A stretch of DNA of 64,000 nucleotides, taken from NCBI RefSeq assembly GCF_014192515.1, contig NZ_JACHYB010000002.1, positions 372,001-436,000 on the forward strand, given 5' to 3'. The notes under the pieces are model-generated. The model searched no databases. It was given only the letters and a program-made list of their open reading frames with translations, and was not told the DNA's origin. The position numbers were made by a program, and so were the translations under genes. The DNA comes from Microbacter margulisiae (GTDB lineage Bacteria > Bacteroidota > Bacteroidia > Bacteroidales > Paludibacteraceae). Numbering within the stretch: position 1 is the stretch's first letter; each line of letters starts with the position of its first letter. This document shows, one piece after another, positions 37,342-47,166 of the stretch.

Positions 37342-39774
37342 TCATTTCTTTGTCGTCAAACGCAAAACAGTTAATGAATTTCCGGGGAATAACCGCGTAA
37401 GAGTATTACCGGAAAAATTTATCATTTCCGTCTTTGGAGACACCTTAGTTGGATCTTCCAACGTATTTTCATCAAGGGGACTGGCAGAAGTCAGAACAAT
37501 CGCTTTCCCGTTCCCTGTTAAATTAGCCGCTCCAGTAAGGTCAATTTCTGTTTTTACAGGTTTAGCTGACGAATTGACAATTTTCAGAATAATATCGCCT
37601 GATTTATCATCATAAGAAGCGCTTGCATTCATATCTTTGACATTCACATCAGCATCAGACAATTCCTGAATCAACTTGCCGTCAAGATATCCTTTTATGG
37701 AGTTTCCCCGAATTACGACCTTTATATCATACCAACGTCCTGATTCGATATTGATCTTTTTGGTATCTGATAATAGCCCATAGGTCATTGAACAAGTGGT
37801 ATCCCCCGATTCACCTATATCCCAGCCCGAATGATTATTTCTACTCTTGTTTCTAAAATAAATCTGAAACCCATGCTCTCCTGAAATCTTACGGGCTTTT
37901 AATGTGATCGTATAATTCGTCCACGCCGTATCGCCCATAAAAATGGCGCTACCCCAAAAAGTATTTGACGAATTCTTTAAAACCCCATTCTGAGCCGTCC
38001 ATTCACTTCGTGGTGATTTTCGCCATTGATCATCAATTTGGGAAAATTTCGGGTTAAACAGGATCTTCCCTTTCGATGAAACCACCTGGAGATCCTTGAA
38101 TTCGGCACTACTATTGCGTGTTCCTAACCCAATACAGCCGGACGAAACAGGAATTTCAAACACAGGAGCATGCTCAATACTAACAGGCAATTCAACTGTT
38201 CCCTGATTATTGGAAAACATTTCCTGAACATAATAACTCGGGATGCCATACCAGCGATAACTATCGAAATTAATTAAATTGATCGGCCAGGCTCTATGAT
38301 TTGCATTACAAAAAAGCGGAGCATAAGAACCCATCTCCACAATATCTGAATTACGCTCCATGCCGGTCATCCATGCTGCTTCGCCGATAGCGCCCCGCAG
38401 GTCACCTTTCCCTGTGCCGCTCGTCACTGCATATTCTCCAATAAAAACTTTCGGACCCTTGCGGTCATAGCTATCATATTTATGCGCATTCCAGATAAAC
38501 CAATCAGGATTATTGTAGTAATGCTCATCAATAATAGCCGGCATGGGGTCATGGGGATGGCCTCCCTCCCATTCATCTGCAATTAGCTTAATATTCGGAT
38601 ATTTGGCATGAATAGCATTTGCTATTAACTCCCAGCGCTTATCATAGGTAGTTCCTCCATTTTCATTCCCTATTTCGATGTATTTTAAATGGAATGGCTC
38701 GGGATGTCCGTTTTTTGCGCGAAGACTCCCCCAGACCGAAGTCACCGGCCCGTTTGCATATTGAATTGCGTCCAAGGCATCCTGTTCCCATTGCCCCATA
38801 CGATCCATAGGAACCACTTCACCATAGGACATCCCTGCATTTATACAAAATAGCGGTTCAGCACCAAGGTCTTCAGCAAGTTGCAAATATTCCTGAAAAC
38901 CAATACCGTTGGTAGAATTATATCCCCAGAGATTCCTTAACGGCGTACGCATATCGATATTCCCGATCGTATTTTTCCAATTATACATATCAGCTATATT
39001 GACGCCTTCCACAAAACTTCCACCCGGGAAACGCATAAATCTGGGATGAAGAGAGTCCAATGCATCAGCCAAATCAATCCGTAATCCGTGGTTCTTCCAG
39101 GTTTTATCCGGCATTAAGGAAACCATATCAAGATATAATGTACCTTTCCCCGTACCTGAAATTTCCAGATGCGCTTTCGGATCGCTTCCTGATGCAGATA
39201 AATCCAGAGAGTGATATTGCCATTGTGTTCCAAAGGCCTTGATTTCTCCCGATGCCAGCTCCTTCCCTGTTGAACTTACAATACGAATGGTTAACGGAGC
39301 TCTAAAATCATCGGTTGTCCGCGCAGCTAACTGGAATGTATAACAATCGCCCTGAATAATATTCATTCCCCAATATCCATCATTCACTAAATTAAAAGCG
39401 CCATTAGCTTTGATGCAAAGAGATTTGCGATTATATGGATTGAGCGGGAGGATCGGAGGCCGTACCTGTGCATCCGCACTGGCAATGGAGGCTTTGCTCT
39501 GTCCGTCGGCACTAATAAACTTCCAGTATTGCAACGTATCAGCATCCTCAAAAGAGCGATTACGTACTAATTCCGGATACATACCCCCGTCGGTAGACAA
39601 ATTAATATCTTCAAAAAAGATTCCAAATAACATAGGAGAAATCTTGTGCCCTGGTTTATTGACTTCCACGGTGATCCTCGTTTCTCCTCTTTTTACTGTC
39701 TTTGCCTGAAGAACCGTCGCAAACAACAGCAATAATAAAGACAATTTGATCAGACGTTTAATGTGCTTATTCAT
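37342..39774 (-). CDS. GH51 alpha-L-arabinofuranosidase with CBM4/9-like and LamG-like domains
   Basis: 810 residues with a signal peptide (cleavage after LQA, residue 24). An inserted carbohydrate-binding beta-sandwich of the CBM4/9 type occupies about residues 80-222. The barrel carries the acid/base E371 in IEIGNENGGT and the nucleophile E447 in VFIGEYAV. A concanavalin/LamG-like domain follows at about 590-700 (ITLKARKISGEHGFQIYFRN, then WYDIKVVIRGNSIKGYLDGK), then a C-terminal sandwich. Two accessory domains suggest polymer- or long-oligosaccharide substrates. It is 163 bases downstream of the GH3 gene. Confidence 0.92.
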   Translation of the reverse strand: MNKHIKRLIKLSLLLLLFATVLQAKTVKRGETRITVEVNKPGHKISPMLFGIFFEDINLSTDGGMYPELVRNRSFEDADTLQYWKFISADGQSKASIASADAQVRPPILPLNPYNRKSLCIKANGAFNLVNDGYWGMNIIQGDCYTFQLAARTTDDFRAPLTIRIVSSTGKELASGEIKAFGTQWQYHSLDLSASGSDPKAHLEISGTGKGTLYLDMVSLMPDKTWKNHGLRIDLADALDSLHPRFMRFPGGSFVEGVNIADMYNWKNTIGNIDMRTPLRNLWGYNSTNGIGFQEYLQLAEDLGAEPLFCINAGMSYGEVVPMDRMGQWEQDALDAIQYANGPVTSVWGSLRAKNGHPEPFHLKYIEIGNENGGTTYDKRWELIANAIHAKYPNIKLIADEWEGGHPHDPMPAIIDEHYYNNPDWFIWNAHKYDSYDRKGPKVFIGEYAVTSGTGKGDLRGAIGEAAWMTGMERNSDIVEMGSYAPLFCNANHRAWPINLINFDSYRWYGIPSYYVQEMFSNNQGTVELPVSIEHAPVFEIPVSSGCIGLGTRNSSAEFKDLQVVSSKGKILFNPKFSQIDDQWRKSPRSEWTAQNGVLKNSSNTFWGSAIFMGDTAWTNYTITLKARKISGEHGFQIYFRNKSRNNHSGWDIGESGDTTCSMTYGLLSDTKKINIESGRWYDIKVVIRGNSIKGYLDGKLIQELSDADVNVKDMNASASYDDKSGDIILKIVNSSAKPVKTEIDLTGAANLTGNGKAIVLTSASPLDENTLEDPTKVSPKTEMINFSGNTLTRLFPGNSLTVLRLTTKK

Positions 39775-39937
39775 TAGTTTAGTTGTATATTATTTATTAT
39801 CAATTCTACAAGGATGCACATGGTTATGTTCAAGTTCCTCTCTATGATTGCATTCCGGGCATTCTTCTGTATCATCTTAAGGGGGTTACATACCATCAGC
39901 AACAAAAATCATTAACGGCCTCTTTTCAGATAAAGTC

Positions 39938-42721
39938 CTATTTTACCACCATTACCATTGATCCGGAAACACCATTGATGGTAGCGGTAATCGTAGCTAC
40001 TCCTGTCCCAACGGCCTTGACGACTCCCGCATCATTTACTTTGGCAACTTTCGGATTATTGGATTGATAGTGGATGTGAACCTTTGACAGGTCAACAAAT
40101 GAACCGTCATTGTTTACGGCTTCAAGAATGCGGTCGGCAACAGCATGGCGTTCCTCGCGTGCCTTGATGATGTCGCTTTCAATCCATTTGTTTTTATCCA
40201 TGAGGTTTACAGTGGCTCCAATAGGATATACGAGCTGTTCCGGCTGCAAGGTGACGTGCTCTATTTGAGAAGTAAGCTCTCCTTGTATATTCACATCATT
40301 GCTACTGGCTATATCCTGCGAGTTGTATCCGAGCTGTATCTGATAAGCCCCGTTATAAACCATACTCTTCAGCTCCTTTTCGTTCCATAGGGCTAAATTT
40401 GCAGCTGTCAACGTAAGGGTAATGTGTTGGCTTTGTCCGGGCTGGAGATCTTCGGTCTTTGCAAAGCCTTCCAGCTTTTTGATCGGCAGTGGAGCTCCTT
40501 TAATCCTGGGAAATGCCACATAGAGTTGGGCTACCGTCTCACCGGAGGTGTTTCCTGTGTTGGTGACATCAAAGCTTACCATGACGCTATCGTTCGGTGT
40601 TATATCTGATTTCGACAGGGTTATGTTCGAAAATTTGAATTGTGTATAGCTTAACCCATAACCAAAGGGATATGAAGGAGTTCCTGTAAAATACATATAG
40701 GTACGACCCAATCCTCTGGATCCCATCGCCCCCGTCGGTGCTAAATAATAATTCGATTTATCAGGGAGTTGAGTGGCATCTTTATACCATGTAAAGTTAA
40801 GATGTCCACTTGGATTTTTTTTACCTAACAACACATTGGCCAGGGCTGTTCCCTGGCTCTCTCCATTGTAACTGCTAAAGAGGATGGAGGGGAAATAGTG
40901 TTGTGTGTAACTTATATTTACGGGGCCTACGGATTGAATAACCATCACCATATTCGGATTGCCAAGCGCAGCTACCTGGTAAATCATGGAGCCATAATTG
41001 CCCGGCATTCCTAAATCCGCACGGTCTTTCCCTTCATGACTATCTGCTTCATCCGTGCCAGCAAAAACAATTACCAAATCGGCACTCTTGATATCGGACT
41101 TTGTCTTTTCACTTAATAAGGCAGGATTTTCCGAAGTAGTCGAAGTACCGGTATTGTCAAAAATCACCTGACTGTTTGGATTAATTTCCTTCATGGCAGA
41201 CGTGATACCCTGTACAGCGCTTACTTTAAGCGATGGATCTCCGGAATACCCACCCAATGTTACCTCATTAGCTAAATTGCCGACAATGACAACCTTATTT
41301 AATTTGGAAGCATTCATTGGCAACAAACACTTGTGCATTCCAGGTACAGTATCATTCTTCAGCAGCACCAACGTATTTTCTGCTACTTCTTCTGCCAATT
41401 TTTGATGATCAGGACTTTGGATCACACTCTTGGTGATTTTAGTATAAGGAACTTTACCGGAAGGATCAAACTCTCCGGTTTTCATTCGGATGGTGAAGAC
41501 ATTGGTAAGGGCTATATCAACTACTCCTTTACTCAAAACACCTGCCTTTATCGCTTCCTCTATATTAGGAAGAGTATTCTCATAACCTGTACAGTTGAGA
41601 TCGGTCCCGGCTCTCAGGGCATAGGCTAAACCTCCTGAAATTCCTGACACAACGCGGCCACTTTTGGTATTTGTCCATATGGATTTACCTCCCCCCTGGT
41701 GGTCGGTCATCCATCCCGGAGCTGCCCAGTCATGACCAAACGGGAAGGTATTATAAGTGGTGCCTATAGCTCCACAATCGGATGTAATGTAGCCGTCGAA
41801 TCCAAAAGTTCGCTGGGCAAGTTCGTTCACAGTATAGGTGTTTGCTACAGCAGGAGTCCCATTTATGGCATTATAGGAAGTCATCAATCCTGCCACATGC
41901 GCTTTTTCTATAAGATAACGAAATGTGGCTGTGTAGTAATCCCTTATAGCCTCATCATTTACATCAGATGAAATACCTGTCCGATTATTCTCAATGTCAT
42001 TCAATGCATAATGTTTAGCGGTAGCTGCTGCTTTCAAATACCCGGTCTTTGATTCTCCATTTATGGTTTGTCCCTGAAAGCCATCCACAAACGCTGCTGC
42101 CATGCGTGAAGCAAGATACGTATCTTCTCCAAATGCTTCATCGGTACGTCCCCAACGAGGATCACGATCCATATTGATAGTGGGTGCCCAATAGATCAAA
42201 TTCCCATAATTGTCCTTTGAATCACCTAAATTATTCTGACCCACATTGAATAAAGATTTATCTACAAAACCACGGGCTTCATCCGAAATAGCTTCAGCCT
42301 CCCGATAAATAAGTTTGGGATCCCAGCTCATGGCTGTTGCAAAGTTGACTGGAAAACTGGTCGCATGAGGGCTTCCATAAGCTTCTTCTTTCTTGGAATT
42401 CCCATGGTGAATGTTCCCAAACATGGCATTGATACCATGTTGTCCTTCGCTCCAGTAATAATATTGGCTTACACCCAACCGGGGAATAGCCGGTGCATAA
42501 TTGGTATGAAGTTGCAGTACTTCTTCGCCCAACGTCATGCGGGAAACCAGATCTGCAGCTCTCTCCCGGAACGAATAGGAAGTATTCAGATAAAGCGGAA
42601 GAGTGCTTTTGCTTACCTGCGATGTCGAATTTGTTTTTGTCTTTTGGGCATAAACGGATGGATAAAAAGTTATTATCATCAGCCCAATAATGCTAACATA
42701 AATAAAAAAATGCTTTTTCAT
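39938..42721 (-). CDS. GH3 beta-xylosidase/beta-glucosidase with C-terminal Ig-like (Big_2) domain
   Basis: 927 residues with a signal peptide (cleavage near residue 25, SVYAQ). The N-terminal barrel shows RWGRTDEAFGEDTYL and the nucleophile D315 in YITSDCGAIG; YYWSEGQHGI near residue 88 is typical of the xylosidase-like GH3 branch. The alpha/beta sandwich, a fibronectin-III-like domain (about 700-790, SYPFGYGLSYTQFKFSN) and a final bacterial Ig-like group 2 domain (about 845-925, SNNPKVAKVNDAGVVKAVGT) follow. It most likely releases xylose from debranched xylo-oligosaccharides. The extra Ig-like domain may anchor or orient the enzyme. Confidence 0.9.
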   Translation of the reverse strand: MKKHFFIYVSIIGLMIITFYPSVYAQKTKTNSTSQVSKSTLPLYLNTSYSFRERAADLVSRMTLGEEVLQLHTNYAPAIPRLGVSQYYYWSEGQHGINAMFGNIHHGNSKKEEAYGSPHATSFPVNFATAMSWDPKLIYREAEAISDEARGFVDKSLFNVGQNNLGDSKDNYGNLIYWAPTINMDRDPRWGRTDEAFGEDTYLASRMAAAFVDGFQGQTINGESKTGYLKAAATAKHYALNDIENNRTGISSDVNDEAIRDYYTATFRYLIEKAHVAGLMTSYNAINGTPAVANTYTVNELAQRTFGFDGYITSDCGAIGTTYNTFPFGHDWAAPGWMTDHQGGGKSIWTNTKSGRVVSGISGGLAYALRAGTDLNCTGYENTLPNIEEAIKAGVLSKGVVDIALTNVFTIRMKTGEFDPSGKVPYTKITKSVIQSPDHQKLAEEVAENTLVLLKNDTVPGMHKCLLPMNASKLNKVVIVGNLANEVTLGGYSGDPSLKVSAVQGITSAMKEINPNSQVIFDNTGTSTTSENPALLSEKTKSDIKSADLVIVFAGTDEADSHEGKDRADLGMPGNYGSMIYQVAALGNPNMVMVIQSVGPVNISYTQHYFPSILFSSYNGESQGTALANVLLGKKNPSGHLNFTWYKDATQLPDKSNYYLAPTGAMGSRGLGRTYMYFTGTPSYPFGYGLSYTQFKFSNITLSKSDITPNDSVMVSFDVTNTGNTSGETVAQLYVAFPRIKGAPLPIKKLEGFAKTEDLQPGQSQHITLTLTAANLALWNEKELKSMVYNGAYQIQLGYNSQDIASSNDVNIQGELTSQIEHVTLQPEQLVYPIGATVNLMDKNKWIESDIIKAREERHAVADRILEAVNNDGSFVDLSKVHIHYQSNNPKVAKVNDAGVVKAVGTGVATITATINGVSGSMVMVVK

Positions 42722-42777
42722 GATTGTGGTTTTTTGAATATACTAATTAAGATGATTTGAATATTGATTAGATCAAA

Positions 42778-42807
42778 CATCCTTGTTCATACTGTTAATC
42801 AAGGATG
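42778..42807 (-). other. Stem-loop between GH29 and GH3 genes
   Basis: A perfect 8-bp stem (CATCCTTG 42778-42785, CAAGGATG 42800-42807) with a 14-base loop. On the minus strand only TTTG follows, so termination would be weak. It could set the mRNA ratio of the two genes or block exonucleases. Confidence 0.45.
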
Positions 42808-42822
42808 ATCAAAAGAATTAAA

Positions 42823-44382
42823 TTATTTGTTTCTGAACGTGATTCTAAATCCAAGCACTTTCCATGCAGGGAGTACTGCCGGTTTGTCGATCACCAAGGC
42901 ATCGTCTTGCTGATGCCATCCCAAATGTTCCTTGCTGCCTAGCATTGTGATGGAAGCAATGGCCTTTTTTTCGTATGGATTGTTTTTACGCAATGACACA
43001 ATACGGATAGCCCCCGTTGGCTGGCCAAGACAAAAGGCATAGAGAGTCTTCCCCTTTGTGGTAAAGCGTATGTCCTGTGCACTGTATTGCAGCTTGCTTT
43101 CGTTAAACATCGCACTTTTCACTTCTTTGGCGTTGGCCGGGTTTTCCCCATATATTTTCCAGGGACGTGATCCATAGATACCTTCTCCGTTGGCCGCCGT
43201 CCATTGGGCAATGCCATGCAAAATGTGCAGCATATCCGGTTCCAGGTTCCCTTCGGGTGTCTGGACAACATTTATCAACAGGTTCCCGTTTTTACTGACG
43301 ATATCCACCAGCATCTGGATAATCTCTGTTGCGCTTTTATATTGTTGGCCGGTCCGGTAAAACCAATCCCCTATGGAGGTGTCCGTTTGCCACGGATATT
43401 GGCTGATGGTGTCCATCACCCCGCGTTCCATGTCCTGGACAAAGCGCCCCTGCGAGGGTTCCTTGCAGGTATACACGGCTTCCAGTTGCCCATCGTGTTG
43501 TGCCATATTGTCATTATAAAAATGGGCAATGAGGCTCCGCCCGATATTGCCAAAAGGAAGGGCGCTGTCAGAGTACAGGAGATCGGGGTGGTATTTATCG
43601 ATTAACTCCCGTATGCTATAATACCATTCATGCTGCCATTCCGGATTATTCGTCAGCCACCCGTTATCTCCCGGGGCTGCCTTGCGATGGTATAAATCAA
43701 AATATTTCGGGTTATTCGCATCATAGGGTACGCCTTTCATCGGGCCTGTGGTATCCATGCTGTGGGCTTTCTGGAACCAGGTGTAACTTGCCCCCAGGTG
43801 TTCCGATACACCGAAATGGAGGCCTTCTTTCCTGGCTTCTTTTTCCCAGATGCCTACTACGTCTTTGTGTGGCCCGTAGTTGACTGCGTTCCACTTGTGG
43901 AGTTTGGAGTTCCACAGAAAGAAATCGTCATGGTGGACTCCCATGCTGACAAAGTATTTGGCGCCTACCTTCTTGTAAAGGGCCATCAGTTTGGCCGGAT
44001 CCCATTTCTGTGCTTTCCACAGGGGGATGATATCTTTGTAGCCAAACTTCGAGGGATGGCCGTATCTTTTTAGGTGATCCTTATAATCAGCAGTTTCCCA
44101 ACTAGTCCCATTTTGAATGTACATGTTCCGTGCATACCAGTCGCCATGTCTTGGTACGGATTGTGGCCCCCAATGTGCCCATATCCCAAACTTGGCGTCA
44201 CGGAACCATTTCGGATAGTGATACTGCTTGAGCGACTGGTCGGTGGGCTTGAATTTCCCCTGGGGGTACGGTATGCTATCAAATCCCGGAGGATAATAAT
44301 CCATTTGTGCCCTCATCTGCGACGAACATAACAGTAGAGCACTACATATAATGCTGATGCGAAAAATTTCATTGATCTTCAT
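42823..44382 (-). CDS. GH29 alpha-L-fucosidase
   Basis: 519 residues from the ATG at 44382, which starts a signal peptide ending SSQMRAQ; an ATG 19 codons upstream lacks a signal-like start. The retaining nucleophile is D272 in LLYSDSALPF. Substrate-site features include WAHWGPQSVPRHGDWYARNM (69-88) and the double His in MGVHHDDFFLW (147-157). The C-terminal beta-sandwich is complete. Expected to remove terminal alpha-L-fucose, or possibly the similar alpha-L-galactose found on complex xylans. A second, divergent GH29 lies 5 kb upstream, with the two GH31 genes between them. Confidence 0.9.
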   Translation of the reverse strand: MKINEIFRISIICSALLLCSSQMRAQMDYYPPGFDSIPYPQGKFKPTDQSLKQYHYPKWFRDAKFGIWAHWGPQSVPRHGDWYARNMYIQNGTSWETADYKDHLKRYGHPSKFGYKDIIPLWKAQKWDPAKLMALYKKVGAKYFVSMGVHHDDFFLWNSKLHKWNAVNYGPHKDVVGIWEKEARKEGLHFGVSEHLGASYTWFQKAHSMDTTGPMKGVPYDANNPKYFDLYHRKAAPGDNGWLTNNPEWQHEWYYSIRELIDKYHPDLLYSDSALPFGNIGRSLIAHFYNDNMAQHDGQLEAVYTCKEPSQGRFVQDMERGVMDTISQYPWQTDTSIGDWFYRTGQQYKSATEIIQMLVDIVSKNGNLLINVVQTPEGNLEPDMLHILHGIAQWTAANGEGIYGSRPWKIYGENPANAKEVKSAMFNESKLQYSAQDIRFTTKGKTLYAFCLGQPTGAIRIVSLRKNNPYEKKAIASITMLGSKEHLGWHQQDDALVIDKPAVLPAWKVLGFRITFRNK

Positions 44383-44453
44383 GTGGCTTGTTTTAATGGT
44401 GGCGTTTGGATAATGTTTGTCATTTGATATCGGATTCATAATAATCTTTAGTG

Positions 44454-47162
44454 TTAGGATTGTGCATGATTCTGTAACAAAAATCTAATCCTTTTTCCAT
44501 TGACAGATGTTGCAGATTCATTATGTATGTTATCCATGTTTATTTTAATTTCTTTTCCCGTATATAGCACCTGTTTTTTTGTTTTACTCTCGGCTATACC
44601 TGTTCCCTCTGAGTCATTTACAAGAACAACATTAAAAATGCGTCGCTTCAGGCAACCGGGATAATTTCCATGTCTCTTCCCAATTATCAAGATCTTATGC
44701 CTTTCATTCCAACTAAATGGTATAATGGTATAGCTCCCATTTTCATAATTGTAATTATTCCCTTGGTCTTCATATAACTTAAAGCTGCCATTGACACCTG
44801 TATAGATTCGTATCTCAAGGGTGTCTGCCGGTTTTTCTCCTGCATACTGGATATATTTTCCCATGGGGACAATGGAACCTGCCCTGACAAACAAGGGTAT
44901 CTGATCCAAGGGTGCTGCTGTGTGTATGGTTTGCCCTCCTTTGAATGGTTGGCCTGTCCAGAAATTGTACCATAAAACCGCCTGGGGTAAATAGACTTTC
45001 CATGCTGATACGTTGGGCCTGGTAACCGGAGCAACAAGAAAGGAAGAACCAAACATGTATTCATATTGTTGATGTAGAGCGATACTATCCCTGGAAAAAT
45101 CCATTACCAGTGGCCGCATGATGGTATAACCGTTCCTGGTTACCTGCCATGCTTCAGAATACAGGTAGGGAAGTAACCGGTAACGCAGCTTTAGCATTTT
45201 CAGCATGCCTTCCTGAACCTGCTCACTGTAATTCCACGGCTCGGTTTTAGATTGGTAACCATGAATACGGAAAATAGGGTTAAATGCTCCCCACTGATAC
45301 CACCGGATGAGTAATTCCTGGTATTTTTTGTCAGTGTATTGTGCATTGCCCGGACGGAAAAACCCGCCAATGTCTGTTGTCCAATAGGGCATTCCGGTAA
45401 TGGTATAGTTTAAGCCTGCTACAATCTGTCTCCGGTAGGAGTCCCAGGTACCGCCTATATCTCCTGACCAGTTGATCGTTCCATATCGTTGTTGTCCCAG
45501 GAATGCTGAACGTGTTAAAATACAAACTCTCTTTTGGTTGGTCGTTGCCCGCTGGCCTTCATATACTGCCCTGCTGACAAACAGTGGATAGGTAAGCCGG
45601 TAAAAATCACCTGACCCCAGATAGGTCTTTGCTCCATGTAGCGCGTCGTTTTCAGGTTCTGTTGCATCCATCCACCATGAATCAACTCCGTGGCTAAATA
45701 GATTCTTGTTTAAAGTATTCCAGTACTCTTTCCTTGTTTCGGGATTAAAATAATCCAACCATTTACTATCGGGGATATAGAGATTTTTTGACTCGAACTC
45801 TTTTCCTATGGCGGAATTTTTATCCGGATTTGACCAAATAGAGATACAGAAATGTGCATGCAGGTCATGTATGGCTTTAAGAAAAACCGATGGGTGGGGA
45901 TAGTGGGTTGTGTCAAACTTTGGGACTCCCCACCCATTATTACCCCAATATTGCCAATCCTGCACAATAACATCCATGGGAATTTTCCTTTCCCGGAATT
46001 CCTTTACTGTGTTTACGAGTTCAGAACTGGAGGTATAACGCTCCCTGCATTGCCAGAAACCATAAGCCCATTCTGGAAGAAGGGGGACGTTGCCTGATAA
46101 ATTCCGGTATGTGGATATTACTTTATCTGCTGATGGACCGTAAAAAACTACATAATCCAACATATTTGCATCTGGGGAACGAAAGGTGGTTTCGTTATCT
46201 GTGAGCCTCCATCTTAATTTTGGTGTATTGGTCGACTTGCATATCACTTGTACCTTATGCTCTCCTGCTTTAAGCCTGACAAGGGTACTCACTGCCGGTG
46301 GCAACCATAAATTTGACTGATCTATGCGTATGGTATCATCTATCACCAGAAATTGACGGCTATCCATGGCTCCAAGATCCAACATGAGGGAATATTCCCC
46401 TCCTTTTTTAATCATAAATGTTCCTGTATAGAGTGACTCTTGCCTAGAGATTTTTTGTGTTCCTGAAGTGGTGGTTACATCTTCTTCCTGGCTTCCTCCA
46501 ACAATAGCTTCTTTCTTGACCAGGGGAATAGAATGATCGGCTGGATTAAAATAGGTAAGGCCATATTGATGCCATAGAAGGCCATATCCCCTGCTCGAAT
46601 AAATAAAGGGGAGGGAAATTTGTGTATTGACTTGTATCAACTTCCGGCTGACATTGCGTAAATTCAGATAGCCATCCTGAAATTGTCCCAATCCGTAAAG
46701 GTATTCGTTCGGGGGTGAATCAAAGCTTTGCCCTGCAACAAAACAGGGTTCCTTCATAACGGAATCTGCTGTTAATTTACGGCTTCCCGGAATTTCCCGC
46801 AGGAATACTTTCCCCATGGCATTAACAAAGGATAATTGACCATCTTGCTTTTCCAATACAACAGTCATCTTTGCCTCTTTTAATTCAAGTCTTAAAGGTG
46901 AGTCGGTTATATGAAATGCCGGCTTTTCTTGTTTTTGTGTAAAAATGAGTTCTGGGACCTGTGCTTCTGCTCCTTTATAGTATCTTACTCTCACTGCATT
47001 ATCGGATAATGGTATTAGATCCAATACACCGTCATTGAGTTGGATAGAAAGGTGGTTATGCTGCAAAGTATAGCTTTTATATACTTCTCCAGACGCAATG
47101 ACCGGAATAATACACATTATGAAAAGAAAAAATCTTTTCCTGGTATCTGATAAATTAAGCAT
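44454..47162 (-). CDS. GH31 alpha-xylosidase-like enzyme with PA14 insert
   Basis: 902 residues with a signal peptide (about 1-24). After the N-terminal beta-domain a PA14-type insert (about 235-330; LYTGTFMIKKGGEYSLMLDL) precedes the barrel. Nucleophile D499 lies in WWMDATEPEND and acid/base D568 in INWSGDIGGTW; FWQCRERY and IVQDWQYWG are also family marks. PA14-bearing GH31 enzymes of Bacteroides act as alpha-xylosidases on xyloglucan oligosaccharides (known for the family), so alpha-xyloside removal is the best guess. It lies 4 bases after the other GH31 gene and is surely cotranscribed with it. Confidence 0.9.
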   Translation of the reverse strand: MLNLSDTRKRFFLFIMCIIPVIASGEVYKSYTLQHNHLSIQLNDGVLDLIPLSDNAVRVRYYKGAEAQVPELIFTQKQEKPAFHITDSPLRLELKEAKMTVVLEKQDGQLSFVNAMGKVFLREIPGSRKLTADSVMKEPCFVAGQSFDSPPNEYLYGLGQFQDGYLNLRNVSRKLIQVNTQISLPFIYSSRGYGLLWHQYGLTYFNPADHSIPLVKKEAIVGGSQEEDVTTTSGTQKISRQESLYTGTFMIKKGGEYSLMLDLGAMDSRQFLVIDDTIRIDQSNLWLPPAVSTLVRLKAGEHKVQVICKSTNTPKLRWRLTDNETTFRSPDANMLDYVVFYGPSADKVISTYRNLSGNVPLLPEWAYGFWQCRERYTSSSELVNTVKEFRERKIPMDVIVQDWQYWGNNGWGVPKFDTTHYPHPSVFLKAIHDLHAHFCISIWSNPDKNSAIGKEFESKNLYIPDSKWLDYFNPETRKEYWNTLNKNLFSHGVDSWWMDATEPENDALHGAKTYLGSGDFYRLTYPLFVSRAVYEGQRATTNQKRVCILTRSAFLGQQRYGTINWSGDIGGTWDSYRRQIVAGLNYTITGMPYWTTDIGGFFRPGNAQYTDKKYQELLIRWYQWGAFNPIFRIHGYQSKTEPWNYSEQVQEGMLKMLKLRYRLLPYLYSEAWQVTRNGYTIMRPLVMDFSRDSIALHQQYEYMFGSSFLVAPVTRPNVSAWKVYLPQAVLWYNFWTGQPFKGGQTIHTAAPLDQIPLFVRAGSIVPMGKYIQYAGEKPADTLEIRIYTGVNGSFKLYEDQGNNYNYENGSYTIIPFSWNERHKILIIGKRHGNYPGCLKRRIFNVVLVNDSEGTGIAESKTKKQVLYTGKEIKINMDNIHNESATSVNGKRIRFLLQNHAQS

Positions 47163-47166
47163 ATAC

